Below are positions 1-8,640 of a stretch of DNA of 64,000 nt, one piece after another (position 1 is the first letter of the stretch; each line of letters opens with the position of its first letter). The notes under the pieces are model-generated. The model saw only the letters and a program-made list of their open reading frames with translations. It ran no database searches and was not told where the DNA came from. Location of the stretch: positions 1 to 64,000 of the forward strand of contig NZ_PZJW01000010.1 of NCBI RefSeq assembly GCF_003206615.1. Reading direction: 5' to 3'. Source of the DNA: Salinicola acroporae. GTDB taxonomy: Bacteria > Pseudomonadota > Gammaproteobacteria > Pseudomonadales > Halomonadaceae. Made by a program: the position numbers and the translations under genes.

Positions 1-1194
1 ACCATCGATGTCGCCTATCGTTTCTTCTCCACCGACAAGCGCAAGTTCATCATCGCCGATACCCCGGGCCACGAGCAGTACACCCGCAACATGGCCACCG
101 GCGCCTCCACCGCGAGCCTGGCGATCATCCTGATCGATGCGCGTCACGGCGTGCAGGTGCAGACCCGGCGTCATAGCTTCATCGCCGACCTGTTGGGAAT
201 CCAGCACCTGGTGATCGCGGTCAACAAGATGGATCTGGTCGAGTATTCCCAGACCCGCTTCGACGAGATCGTCGCCGACTATCGCGAGTTTGCCGAAAAG
301 CTGAACGCCAGGGACATTCGCTTCGTCCCCATGTCGGCACTCGACGGTGACAACGTCGTCAATCGCAGCGAGAAGATGGACTGGTACCAGGTCGACGGCA
401 AGCCCGGGCCCGCGATGCTCGAGCTGTTGGAGAGCGTCGAGGTCGCCCACGACTCGAACCTCTCCGATCTGCGTCTGCCGGTGCAGTACGTCAACCGTCC
501 GAACCTCGATTTTCGCGGCTACTGCGGCACCCTCGAAGCCGGTATCCTGCGCCCCGGCCAGGCGATCAAGGTGCTGCCATCGGGCAAGCGTTCCACCGTC
601 GAGCGCATCGTGACCTTCGATGGCGATCTGGAGGAGGCCTATCCCGGCCAGGCGATTACCGTGACGCTGCAGGACGAGATCGACATCTCCCGCGGCGACT
701 GGCTGGTGGCGGCGAACGCCGAGGTGGCACAGTCCAGCGCACTGACCGCCGATATCGTCTGGATGCATGACACCGCGCTCGAGCCGGGTCGTCTCTACGA
801 TTTCAAGATCGGCACGCAGGAGATCGCCGGCAAGTTCGCTGCCATCGATTACCAGATCGACGTCAACACGCTTCGCCACCACGCGACCGAAACGCTGCCA
901 CTCAACGCCATCGGCCGCTGCCGGGTCGAACTGACTGCGAGCGTGCCGCTGGACGACTACCGCAAGAGCCCGGGAACCGGCAGCTTCGTGGTGATCGATC
1001 GGCTGACCAACATTACCGTCGGAGCCGGGCTGATCCGCGGTGCCGTCGAAGGATCGGCCGACGAGGTCGCTGGCAGCGTCGATTGGCGGGCGTTCGAGGT
1101 CGAGTTCAACGCGCTGATCCGCAAGCACTTTCCGCACTGGGGAGCGAAGGATATGCGCGAGCTGCTGGAAGATGTCGGACGCGAGGGGCGTTAG
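1..1194 (+). CDS. cysN: Sulfate adenylyltransferase subunit 1 (CysN), 5' end missing
   Basis: GTPase subunit of ATP sulfurylase: with CysD it makes adenosine 5'-phosphosulfate from ATP and sulfate, using GTP hydrolysis to drive the reaction. The frame is open from base 1, so the true start lies upstream; 397 residues are visible. They begin just before the G3 motif (DTPGHEQ) and include G4 (NKMD), then EF-Tu-like beta-barrel domains. The protein stops about 20 residues after the barrel, so there is no fused APS kinase (CysC) domain, unlike CysNC proteins. cysD would be expected just upstream outside the window. The next gene is cysE, consistent with cysteine biosynthesis. Identification is confident. 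Confidence 0.95.
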   Translation, partial: TIDVAYRFFSTDKRKFIIADTPGHEQYTRNMATGASTASLAIILIDARHGVQVQTRRHSFIADLLGIQHLVIAVNKMDLVEYSQTRFDEIVADYREFAEKLNARDIRFVPMSALDGDNVVNRSEKMDWYQVDGKPGPAMLELLESVEVAHDSNLSDLRLPVQYVNRPNLDFRGYCGTLEAGILRPGQAIKVLPSGKRSTVERIVTFDGDLEEAYPGQAITVTLQDEIDISRGDWLVAANAEVAQSSALTADIVWMHDTALEPGRLYDFKIGTQEIAGKFAAIDYQIDVNTLRHHATETLPLNAIGRCRVELTASVPLDDYRKSPGTGSFVVIDRLTNITVGAGLIRGAVEGSADEVAGSVDWRAFEVEFNALIRKHFPHWGAKDMRELLEDVGREGR

Positions 1195-1326
1195 AGTCCT
1201 GGAACCCCGGACCCCGTGTCGTATCGTCGCCGACCCGATCCCCCGGTGGCGTTTGGTCCCGGGGCCGCGGGGTGTATCATGTTGCTCCGGCCCGACGCTT
1301 GCGTCCGCGATTGAAAGGAAATCCTC

Positions 1327-2238
1327 ATGCAGCACGTCAACTGGCAGCTCGATGGCATCGTGTCCCAGCTCCGCGCCACGCGCGAGCAGTGGCGCGCCCA
1401 GAACGGTCGCGAGAAGGAGAAGGGCTGCCGGGAGTTGCCGTCGCGGCATCGCATCCGCGAGACGCTGGACTTCCTGAGCGGGGCCATCTTCCCCATGCGC
1501 CTGGGTCCATCCGACCTGCGCAAGGAGAGCGAGGATTTCTACGTCGGCCATACCCTGGACCGCGCGCTCAACGCGCTGCACGAAGAGGTGCTGCTCGAAC
1601 TGCGCTACATGGCGCGGCTCGGCGGTGACAAGGTTTCCGAGCATACGGCCACGGCGACGCAGATCATCCAGGGTTTCGCGGACAGCCTGCCGAGCCTGCG
1701 TCGTCGCCTCGACGACGACGTCATGGCGGCCTTCTACGGCGATCCAGCGGCGCGCAGCGTCGATGAAGTGCTGCTCTGCTATCCCGGCGTTCATGCGGTG
1801 ATCTATCATCGCATCGCGCACTACTTCTACCAGGCGGGGGCCGGGCTGGTAGCGCGGATCATCGCCGAGCTGGCCCACTCCGATACCGGTATCGACATTC
1901 ATCCCGGCGCGCAGATCGGCGAGGGATTCTTCATCGATCACGGCACCGGCGTGGTGATTGGCGAGACTGCGATCATCGGCAATCGCGTGCGTCTTTACCA
2001 GGCGGTCACGCTGGGCGCCAAGCGTTTTCCGGCGGATGAGAAAGGGCATCTGGAGAAAGGCTTGCCGCGCCACCCCATCGTCGAGGATGACGTGGTCATC
2101 TATGCAGGTGCGACCATTCTGGGTCGCATCACGGTCGGCAAGGGGTCGATCATCGGCGGTAACGTCTGGCTGATCTGCAGTGTGCCCCCCAAGAGCAATA
2201 TCACCCAGGCCAACGCCCAGTCGGGGCCCTGTCCCTAG
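1327..2238 (+). CDS. cysE: Serine O-acetyltransferase (EpsC/CysE type)
   Basis: Transfers acetyl from acetyl-CoA to L-serine, giving O-acetylserine for cysteine synthesis. The 303-residue product has an N-terminal helical region (about 1-170) and a C-terminal left-handed beta-helix of hexapeptide repeats (about 190-290), with the GTGVVIGETA and HPIVEDDVVIYAGA stretches typical of serine acetyltransferases. The length fits the longer EpsC-type family rather than the roughly 270-residue E. coli CysE. The ATG follows an AAAGGA ribosome-binding site. It lies 132 nt after cysN, so both may belong to one sulfur assimilation unit. It converges on cmoB with only about 10 nt between stop codons. Confidence 0.9.
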   Translation: MQHVNWQLDGIVSQLRATREQWRAQNGREKEKGCRELPSRHRIRETLDFLSGAIFPMRLGPSDLRKESEDFYVGHTLDRALNALHEEVLLELRYMARLGGDKVSEHTATATQIIQGFADSLPSLRRRLDDDVMAAFYGDPAARSVDEVLLCYPGVHAVIYHRIAHYFYQAGAGLVARIIAELAHSDTGIDIHPGAQIGEGFFIDHGTGVVIGETAIIGNRVRLYQAVTLGAKRFPADEKGHLEKGLPRHPIVEDDVVIYAGATILGRITVGKGSIIGGNVWLICSVPPKSNITQANAQSGPCP

Positions 2239-2248
2239 GCAACGCGTC

Positions 2249-3262
2249 TTAACCCATGGGCTTGCGCGCGATCAGCGTGGCCCGGCGCGGTGCGGGATAG
2301 CCTTCGATCGTCTTCGTTCGGTCGTCCGGGTCCAGAAAATCGGCCAGCGAATGGAAGGTCATCCACGCCGTGGCGCGCTGTTCTTCGAGAGTGGTAACGG
2401 TCTCGTCGACGCAGCGAATGGCTTCGAAGCCGCTGCGGTCGAGCCAGTGCGCCAAGGCAAGCGAAGAGGGCAGGAAGTAGACGTTGGGCATGCTGGCGTA
2501 GCGTTCGCCAGGCATGAACACGGTACGCTCATCACCCTCGACGACCAGGGTCTCCAGCACCAGTTCGCCGCCGGGTACCAGAGCGTCCTTCAACTGGCGC
2601 AGATGGTCCAGCGGCGAGGCGCGGTGATAGAGCACGCCCATCGAGAACACGGTGTCGAAGGCGGCGAGCTTTTCCGGCACGTCCTCGATGCCTACCGGCA
2701 GGAAATGGGTGCGGTAGTCATCCGCCTCGCCGACGAAGTGACGCACCGCCTGGAACTGGTAGTAGAAGCGCGGCGAGGGGTCGATCACCAGTACGAAGGC
2801 GGCACCGGCGCCGGCCATGCGCCAGGCGTGGTAGCCGTTGCCGCCACCCACGTCGAGCACCCGCCGTCCGGCCAGTGGAGAGAGGTGTGAAGCTACGCGC
2901 TGCCACTTCCAGTCCGAGTGCCACTCGGTATCGATCTCGACACTACCGAGCCGGTAGGGCCCCTTGCGCCACGGCATCAGGATGCGCAGCAGGTTGTCGC
3001 AGCGGCGGCGATCGGCGTCGCTCAGCTCGACGTCCACCGCCACGGTGTCGCCATTCAAATCGACGTCTCGCCTCGCTGGGAGCTTGGGCAGCTTGGCCAC
3101 GGCCTTCTCCCACGCCGGCAGATCACCGTGGCGCTGGCGGTCGAGCCCGCTGGCGAGCTGCTCGGGCAGGGCGGCCAGCCAGCGGGTCAGGCCCTGGTCG
3201 AGAAAGGCCAGGTAGAGGCGGCGCTCGGCCTCCGCGAGGGTGGAGGGGATCGCGTCAGGCAT
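2249..3262 (-). CDS. cmoB: tRNA U34 carboxymethyltransferase CmoB
   Basis: Transfers the carboxymethyl group of carboxy-SAM to 5-hydroxyuridine at tRNA position 34, giving cmo5U. The C-terminal half is a Rossmann methyltransferase fold with the SAM loop DVGGGNGYH, and the stretch FSMGVLYHR is typical of CmoB. The start is set at the ATG that overlaps the cmoA stop (ATGCCTGA, 8 nt overlap); an in-frame ATG eight codons upstream lies inside cmoA and is less likely. The resulting 337 residues match the family's usual size of about 325. Co-translated after cmoA, which makes its carboxy-SAM substrate. Confidence 0.95.
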   Translation of the reverse strand: MPDAIPSTLAEAERRLYLAFLDQGLTRWLAALPEQLASGLDRQRHGDLPAWEKAVAKLPKLPARRDVDLNGDTVAVDVELSDADRRRCDNLLRILMPWRKGPYRLGSVEIDTEWHSDWKWQRVASHLSPLAGRRVLDVGGGNGYHAWRMAGAGAAFVLVIDPSPRFYYQFQAVRHFVGEADDYRTHFLPVGIEDVPEKLAAFDTVFSMGVLYHRASPLDHLRQLKDALVPGGELVLETLVVEGDERTVFMPGERYASMPNVYFLPSSLALAHWLDRSGFEAIRCVDETVTTLEEQRATAWMTFHSLADFLDPDDRTKTIEGYPAPRRATLIARKPMG

Positions 3263-4037
3263 CCCGGATGGCCGCCTTCGCCCCAATGAGCGCGTCCTTG
3301 TCCTTGAAGGCGACGAGAGAGGCGAAGTTGAGATACTGGAACCAGGTCGTCACCCGCGAGAATCCGGCCTGCGTCAGACGCTCACGATGCGCGGCCAGTG
3401 TATCCGGCACCAGCACGTTCTCCAGAGCCGTGCGTTTCTGACTGATCTCCATCTCGCTATAACCGTTGGCGCGTTTGAAATCGTGGTAGCGCTCCACCAG
3501 CCAGGCGTTCTCCTGTTCGTCTTCCGCGACGATCTTCTCGGACAGCACCAGGATGCCGCCGGGCTCCAGCGCCGCGAACAGCTTGGCAATGACGGCATCG
3601 CGATCCGCCGGTGGCAGGAACTGCAGGGTGAAGTTGAGCACGATCATGCCGCTGGCTCGATAGTCCAGCCCACGGATATCGCCCTCGACGAACGCCATCC
3701 GGTGGTCGGGGCTCTCGACGGCAGCGATTTCCCGGGCGCGGCCGATCATCGTCGGGGAGAGATCGATGCCGGTCAGTTCGAAGGCATCGGCGGGCAGCCT
3801 CCCGGCCAGCGCGAGACCGACCGCCCCCAGCGAGCTGCCCAGGTCGTAGACGTGGGCGCCATGGCGCAGGTGGCGTTCGGCGATGACGCCGAGCATGCCG
3901 AGAATCTGGCCATAGCCGGGGATCGAGCGCCGGACCATATCCGGGAAGCAGGCCACGACCCGCTCGTCGAACGAAAAACTGGCCACGCGATCGAGGGGTG
4001 TCGAAAAGATGGCGTCACGGTAAGATGCGTCAGTCAT
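3255..4037 (-). CDS. cmoA: Carboxy-S-adenosyl-L-methionine synthase CmoA
   Basis: Converts SAM and prephenate to carboxy-SAM, the donor used by CmoB. The 260-residue protein is a SAM-dependent methyltransferase fold with an altered glycine loop (DLGSSLGA) and the family-typical start ([20 protein letters not shown]). First gene of the cmoA-cmoB pair; its stop overlaps the cmoB start. It is divergent from pgi, with 119 nt between the two start codons that must hold both promoters. Confidence 0.95.
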   Translation of the reverse strand: MTDASYRDAIFSTPLDRVASFSFDERVVACFPDMVRRSIPGYGQILGMLGVIAERHLRHGAHVYDLGSSLGAVGLALAGRLPADAFELTGIDLSPTMIGRAREIAAVESPDHRMAFVEGDIRGLDYRASGMIVLNFTLQFLPPADRDAVIAKLFAALEPGGILVLSEKIVAEDEQENAWLVERYHDFKRANGYSEMEISQKRTALENVLVPDTLAAHRERLTQAGFSRVTTWFQYLNFASLVAFKDKDALIGAKAAIRDA

Positions 4038-4156
4038 TGCCGGAAGATATTCTTAATTGGGAGAGCGTGGAGCGAGCGAAGCGACTGTGGCATGCCCGCC
4101 GCGGCCATAGTGTACGTTTTGCGTCTCTTCGCTGCACGTGACAAGGAGAGCCATAG

Positions 4157-5806
4157 ATGTCGATTCGTGAAACCCAGGCATGGAAAGCGCTCGAGCAGCA
4201 GCTCGAGGATGGCATGCGGGATATTCATCTGAAGACCCTGTTCCAGCAGTCGCCACGTTTCGAAACGTTCTATCTGGAAGCCGCCGGGATCCAGATGGAC
4301 CTTTCCAAGCAGCGCTGGACGACGGAAGTCCGGGAAGGGTTGCTCTCGTTGGCACGGGATGCCGGCGTGCCCGACGCGATCCAGCGCCTGCTGTCGGGCG
4401 AACGGGTCAACCGGACCGAGGACCGACCCGCGCTGCACACGGCGCTGCGTCTGCCACGCGAGGCCCAGCTCGAGGTCGAGGGCATCGACGTGGTCGGCGA
4501 AGTCCACGCCACCCTCGACAAGATGGAGACGCTGGTCAACAAGCTGCTCAACGGGCAGTGGCGTGGTGCCACCGGCAAGCCGATCACCGACGTGGTCAAC
4601 CTTGGCGTCGGCGGTTCGGACCTGGGGCCGTTGATGGTCACCTCCGCGCTGACCGACTTCGAGCCCGACGACGTGTTCGAGGTATCGACGCACTTCGCCT
4701 CGACCATGGATGGCTCCCAACTGGCGGACTTCCTGAGCTGGCTCAATCCCGAGACGACCCTGTTCATCCTGTCGTCCAAGTCCTTCGGCACCATCGATAC
4801 GCTCTCCAACGCCTCCACCGCGCTGGACTGGATCGCGACACGCCTGGGCGGTGACGAGGCGCTGATCAAGCGCTTCCACTTCGTTGGCGTTTCCACCAAG
4901 CCCGAGAAGATGACCGAGTGGGGCATCGACCCCGCCAACCAGCTGCTGTTCTGGGACTGGGTCGGCGGGCGCTACTCGCTATGGAGCGCCATCGGCCTGC
5001 CGATCGCCATCCGCGTCGGCATGGACAACTTCCGCCAGCTGCTGGCGGGGGCCCATGCCATGGACGAGCATTTCCGCACTGCCGACCTGGCGGAAAACCT
5101 GCCGGTACAGCTGGGATTGATCGGCATCTGGAACGTCAACTTCCTGGACATCCGCTCCCATGCGGTACTGCCCTACGACGGCCGGCTCAAGCACCTGCCG
5201 GGCTATTTCCAGCAGTTGGAGATGGAGTCCAACGGCAAGTCGGTGACCAATGGCGACGCCGTGGTCGACTACTCCACCTGCCCGGTGATCTGGGGCGAAA
5301 TCGGGCCCAATGGCCAGCATGCGTTCTATCAATTGCTGCACCAGGGTACGCAGCCGGTGGCGTGCGATTTCATCGCCCCGGTCAATCGCTACAACGATGT
5401 CGAGGACGAACGCTTTCGTGACGATCTGATGGCCCAGCACCGGCTGGCGTTGGCCAACTGCTTCGCGCAGTCCCGGGTGCTGATGCTGGGCGACGATGCC
5501 GTGAAGTCCGAGAGCACGCCGCCCAGCTACATGCGCTACCGTGGCAACCAGCCCTCCTCCACGTTGATGTTCGACAGCCTCAATCCGGCCACGCTGGGTG
5601 CTCTGATCGCTCTCTACGAGCACAAGGTGTTCGTCCAGGGGGTGATCTGGGACATCGATTCGTTCGACCAGTGGGGTGTCGAGCTGGGCAAGAAGATCGC
5701 CACCGAGACCGAGGAGATCATCGCCACGCAGAGCGGTCTGGATAGTCTCGACGACTCCAGTCGCGGATTGATCGAGGCGATCTGGAGAGGGCAGGCGTCC
5801 CGGTGA
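4157..5806 (+). CDS. pgi: Glucose-6-phosphate isomerase
   Basis: Interconverts glucose-6-phosphate and fructose-6-phosphate in glycolysis and gluconeogenesis. 549 residues, the size of the E. coli enzyme, with two SIS domains. Catalytic residues are present: Glu357 in MESNGKS, His388 in NGQHAF and Lys512 in VELGKK. The ATG follows AAGGAGAG. The downstream esterase gene starts within a few bases of the stop, so the two are probably cotranscribed. Confidence 0.97.
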   Translation: MSIRETQAWKALEQQLEDGMRDIHLKTLFQQSPRFETFYLEAAGIQMDLSKQRWTTEVREGLLSLARDAGVPDAIQRLLSGERVNRTEDRPALHTALRLPREAQLEVEGIDVVGEVHATLDKMETLVNKLLNGQWRGATGKPITDVVNLGVGGSDLGPLMVTSALTDFEPDDVFEVSTHFASTMDGSQLADFLSWLNPETTLFILSSKSFGTIDTLSNASTALDWIATRLGGDEALIKRFHFVGVSTKPEKMTEWGIDPANQLLFWDWVGGRYSLWSAIGLPIAIRVGMDNFRQLLAGAHAMDEHFRTADLAENLPVQLGLIGIWNVNFLDIRSHAVLPYDGRLKHLPGYFQQLEMESNGKSVTNGDAVVDYSTCPVIWGEIGPNGQHAFYQLLHQGTQPVACDFIAPVNRYNDVEDERFRDDLMAQHRLALANCFAQSRVLMLGDDAVKSESTPPSYMRYRGNQPSSTLMFDSLNPATLGALIALYEHKVFVQGVIWDIDSFDQWGVELGKKIATETEEIIATQSGLDSLDDSSRGLIEAIWRGQASR

Positions 5807-5810
5807 CGGT

Positions 5811-6479
5811 GTGGCAGCTCAGGGGCGGCCGGTGCTAGCCGAACCGACCCCGGCCGTGCACCCCGTCAGGGCGCTGCTCTACCTGCACGGCTTCAACAGC
5901 AGCAGCGCTTCGCCCAAGGCCCGGCTGGTCAAGGCGGCCTGCGAGGCGCTGGCGCGTCACCAGGGACGTTCTTTCGCCTGCCTGACGCCGGACCTGTCGC
6001 ACCGCCCGGATCTGGCCCTGGCGCAGGCGGAGGCGGCCCTGGAGGCCTTGGGGCACGAAAACACGCTGATGGTCGGCAGTTCCATGGGCGGCTTTCTGGC
6101 CACGCTATTGGCGGAGCGCTATGGCTTGCGCGCCGTGCTGATCAACCCGGCGGTCAGGCCGGCCCGTTTCGTGGCCGATTACCTGGGCCAGACGCTGGTC
6201 AACGAGGCGTCCGGCGAGCGTTTCACGATCGACAATAGCTATTTCGATCAATTGACCTCGCAGCAGTGGGAACGCATCGTGCATCCCTCGCGCTATCTGC
6301 TGCTGCTCGGTAGTGATGACGAGACGCTGGATTGTCGTGACGCGGTGCGTGCCTACGCCGGCAGTCGCACGTTGATCCATCCCGGTGGCGATCACGGTTT
6401 CGAGGTGCTGCACGACTATCTGCCGGTGCTGTTCGCCCACGGCGGCTGGCAGGTTCCGACCCCGTTTTCGATATCGTGA
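5811..6479 (+). CDS. yqiA: YqiA/YcfP-family alpha/beta hydrolase (esterase)
   Basis: Small cytoplasmic serine hydrolase of the UPF0227/YqiA family; E. coli YqiA has esterase activity on short-chain acyl esters, but its natural substrate is unknown. Visible features are the N-terminal LYLHGFNSS, the nucleophile elbow GSSMGG, an Asp in LLGSDDETLD and a His in GGDHGFE, giving a complete triad. The start is uncertain: GTG at 5811 lies 4 nt past the pgi stop, and an in-frame GTG at 5832 is an alternative; no strong ribosome-binding site distinguishes them. In E. coli and relatives yqiA sits next to parE, as here. Confidence 0.82.
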   Translation: MAAQGRPVLAEPTPAVHPVRALLYLHGFNSSSASPKARLVKAACEALARHQGRSFACLTPDLSHRPDLALAQAEAALEALGHENTLMVGSSMGGFLATLLAERYGLRAVLINPAVRPARFVADYLGQTLVNEASGERFTIDNSYFDQLTSQQWERIVHPSRYLLLLGSDDETLDCRDAVRAYAGSRTLIHPGGDHGFEVLHDYLPVLFAHGGWQVPTPFSIS

Positions 6480-6595
6480 TCCTGGCCAGCCGACGGCGAG
6501 CGGCGAAACCGATACTGGATATTTGACCAGTCGTGTATGATCGTCGCGACGCTGACCCTGTGAACATTGATCCAGTCAACACGGCGAGACCCTGC

Positions 6596-8476
6596 ATGAC
6601 GCAATACAGTGCTAGCTCCATCGAGGTACTCTCCGGCCTCGACCCGGTCCGGAAACGGCCGGGTATGTATACCGACACCTCCCGTCCCAACCACCTGGTG
6701 CAGGAAGTCATCGACAACAGCGTCGATGAGGCGCTCGCGGGGCATGCGCGCGAGATTCGCGTCGTGCTGTTGGCGGATGGCGGGATCGAGGTTTCCGACG
6801 ACGGGCGGGGCATGCCGATCGATGTGCACCCCGAGCACGGCGTGACCGGGGTGGAACTGATCCTGACGCGGCTCCACGCCGGCGGCAAGTTCTCCCAGTC
6901 GAGCTACCGCTTCTCCGGGGGGCTGCACGGGGTTGGCGTCTCGGTGGTCAATGCGTTGTCGACCCGCCTCGAGGTCGAGGTGTGTCGCGAGGGCAATCGC
7001 TACGGCATCGCCTTCGAGAAGGGCGAGAAGGCCGAGGAGCTCTCGGTCATCGGCAGCTGTGCCAAGCGGGCAACGGGCACGGTCGTACGGTTCTGGCCGG
7101 AAGCGGAATACTTCGACAGTGCCAAACTCTCGCTGCCGAAGTTGAAGCACCTGCTGCGGGCCAAGGCCGTGCTTTGCCCTGGTCTCAAGGTGGTGCTCAA
7201 GGAGTCCGACGGCGCCGAGAACGTCTGGCAGTACGAAGACGGCCTGCGCGATTATCTGGCCCAGGCGGTCGACGGTTTCGAGGTGCTTCCGGCGTCGCCG
7301 TTCACCGGTCATTTCGAGGACGACGAGCAGGGCGTTGACTGGGCGATCCAGTGGCTGCCGGAGGGCGGCGAACCGGTGCTGGAGTCCTACGTCAACCTGA
7401 TTCCCACGCCGCTCGGCGGTACTCACGTCAACGGGTTTCGCAGTGGTCTGCTCGAGGCGGTGCGCGAGTTCTGCGAGTACCGCAGCCTGCTGCCGCGCGG
7501 CGTCAAGCTGAGCCCGGAGGATCTGTGGGAGAAAGTGTCGTTCGTCCTCTCGATCAAGATGCTCGACCCGCAGTTCGCCGGTCAGACCAAGGAGCGCCTG
7601 TCGTCGCGCACGGTGGCGGGGTTCGTCTCCGGCGTGGTCAAGGATGCCTTCTCGCTGTGGCTCAACCACCATGTCGACCAGGCCGAGCAACTGGCCGAAC
7701 TGGTGATCAATGCCGCCCAGCGACGCCAGAAGAGCGCCAAGAAGGTGGCGCGCAAGAAGATCACCTCAGGACCCGCCTTGCCCGGCAAGCTGGCCGACTG
7801 TTCCGGTCAGGATCCGGTCTCGAGCGAGCTGTTCCTGGTCGAGGGGGACTCCGCCGGGGGCAGCGCCAAGCAGGCGCGCAACCGCGAGACCCAGGCGATC
7901 CTCCCGCTGCGCGGCAAGATCCTTAACACCTGGGAAGTCGAATCCGCCGACATCTACAGCTCGCAAGAAGTTCATGACATCGCCGTGGCGATCGGCCTCG
8001 ATCCGGGTAGCGACGACCTCTCCAAGCTGCGCTACCACAAGGTCTGCATTCTCGCCGATGCCGACTCCGACGGTCTCCACATCGCCACGCTGCTGTGCGC
8101 GCTGTTCGTGCGCCACTTCCCGGCCCTGGTCGATGCCGGTCACGTCTTCGTCGCCATGCCGCCGCTCTACCGAATCGACCTGGGCAAGGAGGTCTTCTAT
8201 GCCCTCGACGAGAGCGAGAAGGCGGCGACGCTCAAGCGCCTGGAGGGCAAGCGGGGCACGCCCAACGTGCAGCGTTTCAAGGGCCTGGGCGAGATGAGTC
8301 CGCTGCAGCTGCGCGAGACCACCATGGCGGTCGATACCCGGCGGCTGGTCCAACTGACCCGGGAACTCAACGACGGCACGCTGGAGATGATGGACATGCT
8401 GCTGGCGCGCAAGCGGGCGGGGGACCGCAAGAGCTGGCTGGAAGACTATGGCAACCTGGCTGAGATCGAAGTCTGA
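6596..8476 (+). CDS. parE: DNA topoisomerase IV subunit B (ParE)
   Basis: ATPase subunit of topoisomerase IV, which decatenates daughter chromosomes together with ParC. The ATG at 6596 gives 626 residues starting MTQYSASSIEVLSGLDPV, matching the E. coli ParE N-terminus; an upstream in-frame ATG at 6533 would add 21 non-conserved residues and is not used. The GHKL ATPase motifs (DNSVDEA, DDGRGMP, GGLHGVG), the QTKERL switch lysine and the TOPRIM motifs (EGDSAGGSAKQ, DADSDGLHI) are intact. Followed by a GC hairpin and a long inverted repeat before parC. Confidence 0.97.
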   Translation: MTQYSASSIEVLSGLDPVRKRPGMYTDTSRPNHLVQEVIDNSVDEALAGHAREIRVVLLADGGIEVSDDGRGMPIDVHPEHGVTGVELILTRLHAGGKFSQSSYRFSGGLHGVGVSVVNALSTRLEVEVCREGNRYGIAFEKGEKAEELSVIGSCAKRATGTVVRFWPEAEYFDSAKLSLPKLKHLLRAKAVLCPGLKVVLKESDGAENVWQYEDGLRDYLAQAVDGFEVLPASPFTGHFEDDEQGVDWAIQWLPEGGEPVLESYVNLIPTPLGGTHVNGFRSGLLEAVREFCEYRSLLPRGVKLSPEDLWEKVSFVLSIKMLDPQFAGQTKERLSSRTVAGFVSGVVKDAFSLWLNHHVDQAEQLAELVINAAQRRQKSAKKVARKKITSGPALPGKLADCSGQDPVSSELFLVEGDSAGGSAKQARNRETQAILPLRGKILNTWEVESADIYSSQEVHDIAVAIGLDPGSDDLSKLRYHKVCILADADSDGLHIATLLCALFVRHFPALVDAGHVFVAMPPLYRIDLGKEVFYALDESEKAATLKRLEGKRGTPNVQRFKGLGEMSPLQLRETTMAVDTRRLVQLTRELNDGTLEMMDMLLARKRAGDRKSWLEDYGNLAEIEV

Positions 8477-8491
8477 CCCGGCTTCGCCGGG
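8477..8491 (+). terminator. GC-rich hairpin directly after parE
   Basis: CCCGGC-TTC-GCCGGG, a perfect 6-bp stem with a 3-nt loop, begins on the base after the parE stop codon. No U-run follows, so it may be a 3'-end stabiliser or a weak or Rho-assisted terminator rather than a classical intrinsic terminator. Confidence 0.45.
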
Positions 8492-8574
8492 AGCTGTAAG
8501 CCGTAAGCGTTAAGCTGTAAGCACCCTCATGAGTACTGGTTTTTCTTACAGCTTACGGCTTAAAGCTTACAGCT
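8492..8574. repeat. Long imperfect inverted repeat between parE and parC
   Basis: Two 30-nt arms (8492-8521 and 8545-8574) are reverse complements at 26 of 30 positions and are separated by about 23 nt. Each arm is itself built from short GTAAGC/AGCT units (AGCTGTAAGC, CGTAAGC, TTAAGCTGTAAG). Transcribed, this would fold into a long hairpin. The internal repetitiveness suggests a dispersed intergenic repeat family, but no second full copy is seen in this window. Confidence 0.7.
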
Positions 8575-8640
8575 CATCACAGCAGTTGTAGGGGGCGCTG
8601 CCCTCGACGATTCCACAATCGTGAACAAGGTCAAAATCGT

